Positions 58,806-64,000 of a stretch of 64,000 bases of DNA are shown here, one piece after another. Under the pieces are notes generated by a model that worked only from the letters and a program-made list of their open reading frames with translations, was not told the DNA's origin and did not search any database. The number at the start of each line of letters is the position of its first letter. Position 1 is the first letter of the stretch. The DNA lies in assembly GCF_021533195.1 (NCBI RefSeq), contig NZ_JAJNKB010000003.1, positions 645,001 to 709,000 of the forward strand, in the 5' to 3' direction. This stretch comes from Portibacter marinus (lineage in GTDB: Bacteria; Bacteroidota; Bacteroidia; Chitinophagales; Saprospiraceae). A program made the translations under genes and the position numbers.

Positions 58806-60899
58806 ATGAGAATTTTTTATGTCAATGTTTTTATGTTAGTGTTCGTCCACCTGGGAGCACAAGTGCCGTGTACGAATGGTTCAGCGAGTGGTTTTCCATG
58901 CGATAATGTGGATTTGATGTCTTTAACAAGTATATCTGATTTAGGAGGCACGGGAGATGCAAATGATGTTTGGGGTTGGACAGATCCTTTGACCGGAAAG
59001 GAATATGCATTATTAGGTTTAAATAATGGAACTTCTTTTATTGATGTCAGTGATGCAGTAAATCCTGTCTATATTGGTTTTTTACCTACTGAAACTTTTA
59101 ATTCTTCATGGCGTGATATTAAGGTTATTGGAAACTACGCATTTATTGGAAGTGAAGCAACAGGACATGGTATTCAGTCTTTTGATTTAACAAATCTAAG
59201 AACTGTAGTTGCTCCTCCCGTGACTTTTACAGCACTTGATGTTTTTAATGAAATTGGTGTTGGCAGATCTCATAACGTTGTATCGATGGAAGATTCGAAG
59301 CATATTGTTGTAGTTGGTGCTCGAGGTACAGGTGGCTGTGAAGGAGGCTTAATCTTTGTTGATATATCTAATCCTGAAAATATGAGGTTAGACGGATGTT
59401 TTTCTGAGGATGAATATTCGCATGACGCCGTATGCTTTACATACAGAGGGCCTGATACTGAACATTATGGAAAGCAGATTTGTATTGGCTCAAATGAAGA
59501 TACACAGACGATAGTAGATGTAACTGACAAACAAAATCCTGTAATACTTTCTCGTACAGGATATCCGTTGTCCAATTATACCCATCAGGGCTGGGTTACA
59601 GATGATCATAAATACTTGCTATTCGATGACGAGTTTGACGAGGTTAATTTGGGTGAGAATACGCGTACCTATGTTATGGATATTAGTGACCTTGATAATG
59701 TCGCGTATGTTGGTGCGTTTCAAAACACAACTCAGGCTCGAGATCATAATTTGTATATAAAGGGACAATATGCATACCAAGCTAATTATAGATCAGGATT
59801 CAGAATGCTAGATATCAGAAATACCTCTACAGCTAATTTTTCCGAAGTGGCATACTTTGATACTTATCCAGCAGATGACGGTGTGCAATTTACTAGTGCC
59901 TGGAGTGTCTATCCTTATTTTGAAAGTGGAAACATTCTAGTCAGTGATATTCAACAAGGATTATTCGTTCTAAGACCAACCGTTCCGTTCTTTACAATTG
60001 AAGCAAATACACCCATCCAAACGGTTATCGCTGGCGAAGACCTCGTTTTCAACATTGATTTAAAGTCTTACGGAGGTTATTCGGATGCAGTGAGCATCAG
60101 TTTAAACACTGATATCCCAGGTTCAACCGAAACTTTTTCATCTACTTCTGTTAGTGCTTCAGGAAGTACTGTGTTGACCATCAGCGACACTGAAACTTTG
60201 GCCGGACCATACCATTTAATTATCCAAGGTCGCGGACCTTCTGATAATGTGGTCCACGACTACGCTATTGCATTCAATGTGATGCCCAGAATATATGTAG
60301 ATGCCGATGTGACGAGTTCAGGTGACAGCAGTAGATGGGACCAGGCTTTTCAAACATTGACATCAGCCTTATCCTCAGTGCCTGCCTCCGGAGCTGAAAT
60401 ATGGGTTGCAAGTGGTACGTACTTGCCCACCAGCGGAACCGATCGAAGCATATCTTTTGATATTCCTGATGGTGTAATGCTCTACGGAGGTTTCTCTGGA
60501 ACCGAGTCTATGCTTTCACAAAGAGACATCACAGCCAATCCCACCATATTGAGTGGAAATATCGGTGATGTTAATTCAGATAGTGACAACTCCTTTCATG
60601 TCATCACAACAAGTGGAAGTAGGTCAGTGGTCACATTGGATGGCTTTACCATCAGTGGCGGCAATGCCAATGGAACAGGTGATACAGAAGGTGGGGGTTT
60701 ACTCAGTGCTAATCTTGCAACTACTTTAAGGGACTGTATATTGACCGATAATTTTGCTTCAAAAGGAAGTGCCATTTATAATGATGGTGCGATTTTAACA
60801 TTGGTAAATTGTGATGTTGTCGGTCTTGACGCAGAAATGATTTACAATAACAGTTCGAGGATCGATGTTGAAGGGGAAGTGGTATTGAGAAAGAATTAA
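58806..60899 (+). CDS. Secreted LVIVD-repeat / beta-helix protein (choice-of-anchor B type)
   Basis: A 697-residue protein with a signal peptide (residues 1-19, ending GAQ). Residues 25-395 contain LVIVD-type repeats (EYALLGLNNGTSFIDVSDAVNP, VDISNPENMRLDGC, VMDISDLDN), the choice-of-anchor B domain. Residues about 395-500 form a sandwich-like linker and 500-690 a right-handed beta-helix repeat region (VTLDGFTISGGNANGTG, TLVNCDVVGLD). Related proteins usually end in a type IX sorting tail; here the chain stops after EGEVVLRKN without one. A perfect TACCTTTG lies only 5 bp before the ATG, so the mRNA may be leaderless. Function unknown, probably cell-surface. Confidence 0.8.
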   Translation: MRIFYVNVFMLVFVHLGAQVPCTNGSASGFPCDNVDLMSLTSISDLGGTGDANDVWGWTDPLTGKEYALLGLNNGTSFIDVSDAVNPVYIGFLPTETFNSSWRDIKVIGNYAFIGSEATGHGIQSFDLTNLRTVVAPPVTFTALDVFNEIGVGRSHNVVSMEDSKHIVVVGARGTGGCEGGLIFVDISNPENMRLDGCFSEDEYSHDAVCFTYRGPDTEHYGKQICIGSNEDTQTIVDVTDKQNPVILSRTGYPLSNYTHQGWVTDDHKYLLFDDEFDEVNLGENTRTYVMDISDLDNVAYVGAFQNTTQARDHNLYIKGQYAYQANYRSGFRMLDIRNTSTANFSEVAYFDTYPADDGVQFTSAWSVYPYFESGNILVSDIQQGLFVLRPTVPFFTIEANTPIQTVIAGEDLVFNIDLKSYGGYSDAVSISLNTDIPGSTETFSSTSVSASGSTVLTISDTETLAGPYHLIIQGRGPSDNVVHDYAIAFNVMPRIYVDADVTSSGDSSRWDQAFQTLTSALSSVPASGAEIWVASGTYLPTSGTDRSISFDIPDGVMLYGGFSGTESMLSQRDITANPTILSGNIGDVNSDSDNSFHVITTSGSRSVVTLDGFTISGGNANGTGDTEGGGLLSANLATTLRDCILTDNFASKGSAIYNDGAILTLVNCDVVGLDAEMIYNNSSRIDVEGEVVLRKN

Positions 60900-60911
60900 G
60901 ATACTCATTAA

Positions 60912-61490
60912 ATGAATGAAGTAGATCAATATATTCAAAAGATCAAATCCTGGAAGGAAGAAACCATTTTATTGAGACAAATCTGCCTGGACTGTGGACT
61001 GCTCGAGGATTTTAAGTGGATGCATCCTTGCTATACATATGAAGGAAGTAATATTGTATTGATTCATGGCTTTAAAGATTACTTTGCTCTTCTGTTTCAC
61101 AAAGGTGTCTTGCTAAGGGATACTCAGAATATCCTGATTCAACAAACGGAAAATGTGCAGTCTGCAAGGCAAATCAGATTTACAAGCTTGCCAGAAGTGA
61201 AAGAATTGAAAACGGTCATAAAATCCTACATAAAAGAGGCTGTGCAGGTGGAAAAAGACGGTTTAGAAGTAGAAATTAAAAAAACTTCAGAATATGATGT
61301 TCCTGAGGAATTAAAGGATGCTTTTGAACATGATTTAGACCTAAAAGATGCATTTAAAAAGTTGACACCTGGTCGTCAAAGAGGTTATTTACTTTACTTT
61401 TCACAAGCTAAGCAAGCCGAGACCCGAAAGAGCCGAATAAAGAAATATAGATCGAAGATCTTTGATGTTAAAGGATACAATGAAAGGTAA
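60912..61490 (+). CDS. YdeI/DUF1801-family protein
   Basis: A 192-residue cytoplasmic protein. The N-terminal domain (about 15-115) has DFKWMHPCYTYEGSNIVLIHGFKDYFALLFHKGVLL, the DUF1801 pattern. The C-terminal segment LTPGRQRGYLLYFSQAKQAETRKSRI is the YdeI-type helical motif. The function is unknown; related proteins may bind DNA or membranes. It starts 12 bp after the LVIVD gene. The stop at 61490 lies 13 bp before a 59-bp tandem repeat. Confidence 0.85.
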   Translation: MNEVDQYIQKIKSWKEETILLRQICLDCGLLEDFKWMHPCYTYEGSNIVLIHGFKDYFALLFHKGVLLRDTQNILIQQTENVQSARQIRFTSLPEVKELKTVIKSYIKEAVQVEKDGLEVEIKKTSEYDVPEELKDAFEHDLDLKDAFKKLTPGRQRGYLLYFSQAKQAETRKSRIKKYRSKIFDVKGYNER

Positions 61491-61503
61491 GTTTATTGGA
61501 ATG

Positions 61504-61630
61504 AAGACCCGTTGTAGCCTTTTTCAGCAGCCGCAGCCGCTTCGCGGTACCACAAACAAAAAAAGACCCGTTGTAGCCTTTTTCAGCAGCCGCAGCCGCT
61601 TCGCGGTACCACAAACAAAAAAAGACCCGT
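61504..61630. repeat. 59-bp tandem repeat (2 full copies plus a partial third)
   Basis: Two adjacent identical 59-bp units (61504-61562 and 61563-61621) are followed by the first 9 bp of a third (61622-61630). Each unit starts AAGACCCGTTGTAGCC, contains the GC-rich piece CAGCAGCCGCAGCCGC with a CCGC-ttc-GCGG stem, and ends GGTACCACAAACAAA. The end repeats the 3' end of tRNA-Phe and its terminator arm. The second unit's end is one arm of a 24-bp palindrome with the tRNA 3' flank. It probably arose by duplication of a tRNA-terminator fragment (inference). Confidence 0.85.
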
Positions 61631-61656
61631 TTGGGTCTTTTTTTGTTTGTGGTACC
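61605..61656 (-). terminator. 24-bp perfect inverted repeat forming the tRNA-Phe terminator
   Basis: The left arm (61605-61628) starts GGTACCACAAAC; the right arm (61633-61656) ends in the complement, and the 4-nt loop is GTTT on the plus strand. On the minus strand the hairpin begins in the tRNA acceptor bases and ends with a GGGTC-T7 run, so it can stop tRNA transcription. The inner stem GACCC / GGGTC alone would be a normal terminator; the extra 19 bp of pairing is unusual. Confidence 0.8.
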
Positions 61657-61722
61657 TCCAGGAATCGAACCAGGGACACATGGATTTTCAGTCCATTGCT
61701 CTACCAACTGAGCTAAGGTACC
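61650..61722 (-). tRNA. trnF: tRNA-Phe (GAA anticodon)
   Basis: The minus-strand cloverleaf starts GGTACCTTAGCTCAGTTGG, and the 7-bp acceptor stem GGTACCT pairs with AGGTACC. The D loop contains AGTTGGTAGAGC, the anticodon arm GGACTGAAAATCC gives anticodon GAA, and the T arm has GGTTCGATTCC. The discriminator base is A. The CCA end is not encoded, so it is added after transcription. Confidence 0.97.
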
Positions 61723-61735
61723 TCAAATTGGTCTG

Positions 61736-61765
61736 CAAATTTATGCTCTTTTTTGATACTCCCAA
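61736..61765 (-). promoter_or_regulatory. Bacteroidota-type promoter for tRNA-Phe
   Basis: On the minus strand TTG (61765-61763), exactly 19 bp, then TAAATTTG (61743-61736) match TTG-N19-TAnnTTTG perfectly. Transcription would begin about 7 bp before the mature 5' end at 61722. Confidence 0.85.
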
Positions 61766-61788
61766 AAAAATATAAATAAATTTACAGC

Positions 61789-62613
61789 ATGAGAGGTATC
61801 AGATTTGCTATGTTGCTCGCTCTTCCCTTTATTATCGGGGCTTTGTACACCGGAGTTAAATTAATTTACTTCGAGCAAGATGAATTTCTTTACCCTTTCC
61901 TGGCCGTCATCGCCATTGGTTTGGCGATTTTCTTTGCTAAAGAAGAGATCAATTTCTGGTATGATCAGAAATATCCTCCCAAGCTCGACGAACCCATTCG
62001 CATTTGGCTTCGCAACTTCTTTCCTTTTTACAGTGCTCTTGAAACCAAAGACCGAGAGCGATTCGAAACCAGACTTGCTTTGTATCTAAATGCACGATCA
62101 TTCCAATTGATGCTCAAAGAAAGAAAAGATATTCCGGAAGATTTTAAAGCCATTATCGCTGCACATGCCATTCAAATGACCATTGGCCTGGAAGACTATT
62201 TGATCGGTGATTATGATCGCATCATATGCTATAACCATCCATTTCCTACTCCTGGTAATCAGTTTCTTCATACCGTTGAAACCCATCTGGAAGATGGAAT
62301 CATCCTAATTTCCTTAGAACAATTGATGATGGGCATTCGCGAGCCTAAAAAGAATTATAATCTTGCCTATCATGCCTATGCTGAAGCTTTATTGACCATT
62401 TACCCGGAATTACAGAAAATTGAGGAATTGGACATCTCTAAAATATTACCTTATGAATTGGATCATGTCCTTAAAATCACGGGCTTTTCCAAAGAGAACA
62501 TTGGCCTAAAAACACTTCAACTGGTAGCATTTTATGTCAATGGCCCAGATTTTAAAAAATCTTATCCTGAGGCATATCATCAATACGCAAACATCCTGAA
62601 ATATGTACATTGA
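61789..62613 (+). CDS. MtfA-like (peptidase M90-type) membrane protein with lost zinc site
   Basis: A 274-residue protein with two N-terminal hydrophobic segments (about 5-25 and 34-50). From about residue 74 it reads like MtfA: FFPFYSALETKDRERFETRL, DFKAIIAAHAIQMTIGLEDYLIGDYDRIICYNHPF, then a helix NLAYHAYAEALL where functional members have HExxH. Here H195-A-Y-A-E199 replaces it: the glutamate and the second histidine are gone. Near residues 241-250 the position of the third zinc ligand (an SEYFF-like helix) reads LQLVAFYV. The protein therefore looks like a membrane-anchored pseudo-enzyme (inference). Its 3' end overlaps the Ogt gene by 11 bp. Confidence 0.7.
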   Translation: MRGIRFAMLLALPFIIGALYTGVKLIYFEQDEFLYPFLAVIAIGLAIFFAKEEINFWYDQKYPPKLDEPIRIWLRNFFPFYSALETKDRERFETRLALYLNARSFQLMLKERKDIPEDFKAIIAAHAIQMTIGLEDYLIGDYDRIICYNHPFPTPGNQFLHTVETHLEDGIILISLEQLMMGIREPKKNYNLAYHAYAEALLTIYPELQKIEELDISKILPYELDHVLKITGFSKENIGLKTLQLVAFYVNGPDFKKSYPEAYHQYANILKYVH

Positions 62614-63085
62614 CCATCTTAATTCCCCGGTAGGACTGATAGAACTGCAAGCTCAAGCTTCAGGCTTACATAAAGTATCCATCGTCAAGGAGGCAAAAGA
62701 AAATGTGAATCCCAATTCCATTACTGAGGAAGGAAAGAACCAACTCAGACAGTATTTCAATGGTGAAATCACTACATTCAATCTACCATATCTCTTAGAA
62801 AGTGGCTCTGAATTCTACCAAAAGGTTTGGAAAATTTTGCAGAATATACCGTATGGTAAAACTGTAACCTATCTCGACATTGCCAGGCAACTTGGTGATC
62901 CAAATGCTACCAGAGCAGTCGGAATGGCTAACGGGAAGAACCCCATCGCTATATGCATCCCATGTCACCGCGTTATCGGCAGTAACGGGTCTCTCACAGG
63001 TTACGCTTATGGCACCAAGATCAAAAGGCAGTTACTTTCTCTTGAAAATCCAAAGGAATATGCGATCAATGGAGAGTTGTTCTGA
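62603..63085 (+). CDS. ogt: Methylated-DNA-protein-cysteine S-methyltransferase (Ogt type)
   Basis: A 160-residue DNA repair protein that takes a methyl group from O6-methylguanine onto its own cysteine. The acceptor is C121 in IPCHRVIGSNGSLTGYAYG. The helix-turn-helix segment PYGKTVTYLDIARQLGDPNATRAVGMAN precedes it. The N-terminal ribonuclease-like domain is short, and no Ada domain is present. It begins inside the MtfA-like gene, so both are co-translated. Confidence 0.93.
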   Translation: MYIDHLNSPVGLIELQAQASGLHKVSIVKEAKENVNPNSITEEGKNQLRQYFNGEITTFNLPYLLESGSEFYQKVWKILQNIPYGKTVTYLDIARQLGDPNATRAVGMANGKNPIAICIPCHRVIGSNGSLTGYAYGTKIKRQLLSLENPKEYAINGELF

Positions 63086-63090
63086 TTGGC

Positions 63091-63507
63091 ATGAGTGACT
63101 TTAGTATATTACTGAGAATTCAGATAGGCGTAATCCTAATATTCATTTTATTCAAAATATTTCGCTCTAGATTACTATACAACTTCCCATCTGATCACAT
63201 ACAAATATTCCTATATTCTTTTCCGAATTTCTGCGAAGCCATCATTGGCGTAATCTTCCTAACTGTTGCAGGATTGTATATCAATCGCAAATACCAAATC
63301 AAAGAAAAATACATCTACATCATGGCAACACTTCTAAGTGCCATTTATGTCATCACACAAGAATATAAAATTCATAACATAGGGGGCAACAATGTCGATG
63401 ATATCAACGACATATGGTTTTCTCTTGGTGGATTGCTTGCGGGATTAAGCTTAATATTGACATTAAAGCCTAAAACGCGAAACTATACCGGTCATTCAAC
63501 TCCTTAA
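63091..63507 (+). CDS. Four-helix membrane protein, possibly VanZ-like
   Basis: A 138-residue protein with hydrophobic segments at about 7-24, 46-64, 75-90 and 108-124. Before the last helix it reads NVDDINDIWFSLGGLLAG, which resembles the D-x-x-N/D...G...G pattern before the last helix of VanZ-like proteins, but the match is weak. No function can be assigned. It follows ogt by 5 bp, giving a possible three-gene unit (MtfA-like, ogt, this). Confidence 0.55.
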   Translation: MSDFSILLRIQIGVILIFILFKIFRSRLLYNFPSDHIQIFLYSFPNFCEAIIGVIFLTVAGLYINRKYQIKEKYIYIMATLLSAIYVITQEYKIHNIGGNNVDDINDIWFSLGGLLAGLSLILTLKPKTRNYTGHSTP

Positions 63508-63520
63508 TCCTTACCTTACT

Positions 63521-63925
63521 TTATCTCCACAATCCCAATATCAAACCGGCAACAACCACAATCAACACTTGGTATACCGCATCTATAAGAAAGAGCTTGA
63601 TACTTTTTCTTTGATACAAATAGTTTATTCCAATGGAAGTTGCGATGAAGAATATCCCTACCATTAATCCATGAAACATTCCGTGATGCCATGGCATGTC
63701 TTCACCATGACTCGCCACAATAGGCGCGATTCCAAAGGCCATAATAATCATTAATACAAGGCTTGTACCGAAAATAAGTGCCATATTACTGCCTTGAATG
63801 TCTTCATCCGTCATGCCGACTTCCTTTTGCCAGGCTTTTCCAAAAAGAATAGGACTATACCATAAAGATCCGATGGCCCATGCTGCTATTCCACCAGCAA
63901 TGACAGCTAAATAATTAATTTCCAT
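63521..63925 (-). CDS. DUF1761 family membrane protein
   Basis: A 134-residue inner-membrane protein with four hydrophobic segments. The N-terminal NYLAVIAGGIAAWAIGSLWYSPILFGKAWQKEVGMTDEDI, with its SLWYSP motif, is characteristic of the DUF1761 family, whose function is unknown. The segment SHGEDMPWHHGMFHGLM is histidine-rich. Convergent with the previous gene, with 13 bp between stop codons and no visible terminator. Confidence 0.83.
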   Translation of the reverse strand: MEINYLAVIAGGIAAWAIGSLWYSPILFGKAWQKEVGMTDEDIQGSNMALIFGTSLVLMIIMAFGIAPIVASHGEDMPWHHGMFHGLMVGIFFIATSIGINYLYQRKSIKLFLIDAVYQVLIVVVAGLILGLWR

Positions 63926-63985
63926 AAGTTAAAAGTTTAGTTAGTATAATGCCCCTGAAGGTCGAGGCTTAACTAAAATAGAAAT

Positions 63986-63993
63986 TATCTTTG
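63986..63993 (+). promoter_or_regulatory. Possible -7 element at the right edge
   Basis: TATCTTTG at 63986-63993 matches TAnnTTTG on the plus strand, reading toward a gene beyond the window. No TTG is present at the 19-bp distance, so this is weak. Confidence 0.25.
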
Positions 63994-64000
63994 GTTAAAT

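Noticed and set aside
61504-61630. CRISPR-like reading of the 59-bp repeats
   Set aside because: Repeats are directly adjacent without spacers, only two copies exist, and no cas genes are near.
61462-61716. Open frames on both strands (61462-61716 plus, 61468-61707 minus) over the tandem repeat and tRNA
   Set aside because: They read through the tRNA gene and repeated units; their sequence is translated tRNA and terminator, a known source of spurious proteins.

Overview
The window is a typical chromosomal stretch of a member of the Bacteroidota, most likely a marine-type Saprospiria relative (class placement is a low-confidence inference). The evidence is convergent. Four promoters have the group's architecture (TTG, exactly 19 bp, TAnnTTTG), and Shine-Dalgarno motifs are nearly absent. 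The gene content includes a SusC-like TonB-dependent receptor with a carboxypeptidase-like N-domain, a PorG-like outer-membrane protein (type IX secretion), a FlgD-like C-terminal domain on a secreted protein, DUF2851, split atpD-atpC, and the neighbourhood HU / TPR protein / 31-residue basic protein / RNase G. Base composition looks fairly even at about 40% GC. I see no insertion sequence, prophage, CRISPR array or rRNA; the only RNA gene found is tRNA-Phe.

Layout. 1-4 kb: start of a type 2 isopentenyl-diphosphate isomerase gene running off the left edge, then a secreted TPR protein and two exported thioredoxin-fold proteins. 4-9 kb: dapA, divergent from a stand-alone ACT-like protein, then a small lipoprotein, a membrane-anchored EEP-type phosphodiesterase and a secreted lamin-tail-domain protein. 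9-15 kb: asd, an unknown coiled-coil protein, an rRNA methyltransferase of the RlmB type, a TraB/GumN lipoprotein, gamma-carbonic anhydrase and an old-yellow-enzyme-type oxidoreductase. 15-22 kb (minus strand): sulfatase, thiL, an RluA-type pseudouridine synthase, a newly called 48-residue membrane protein, then a TMEM220-like protein, a TonB-dependent receptor and a sugar-phosphate isomerase-like protein. 22-29 kb: sterol-desaturase-type hydroxylase, beta-barrel protein plus S41 protease, an AGCS amino-acid symporter, an oligopeptide-type ABC permease pair without ATPases, a small lipoprotein and HU.

29-35 kb: a trans-sulfuration enzyme, beta-carbonic anhydrase, a small outer-membrane barrel, UvrD/PcrA helicase and QueG. 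35-38 kb: an AlkB-type alkane hydroxylase divergent from a PaaE-like ferredoxin reductase, then a glycosyltransferase. 38-43 kb: LysE exporter, YjbQ and PorG-like protein on one strand, facing an ECF sigma factor, a membrane-bound probable anti-sigma factor and a DegP-type protease on the other. This looks like an envelope-stress and secretion control region. 43-51 kb: ComF, MFS transporter, AroQ, RecQ, KdsD and ATP synthase beta/epsilon. 51-58.7 kb: glycosyltransferase, DUF2851, RNase G with its small-protein/TPR/HU neighbours, then yicC-gmk-apaG. 58.8-64 kb: a secreted LVIVD/beta-helix protein, a YdeI-like protein, a 59-bp tandem repeat abutting tRNA-Phe, an MtfA-like protein whose zinc site is lost, an Ogt-type DNA repair methyltransferase and two small membrane proteins.

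Most of the window is ordinary housekeeping and envelope biology. No clearly new multi-gene defence or mobile system is visible. The observations most worth following are the degenerate MtfA-like protein, the repeat-palindrome structure at tRNA-Phe, the AlkB/PaaE-like pair, the PorG/ECF-sigma divergent region with a near-palindrome between them, and the stand-alone ACT protein facing dapA.
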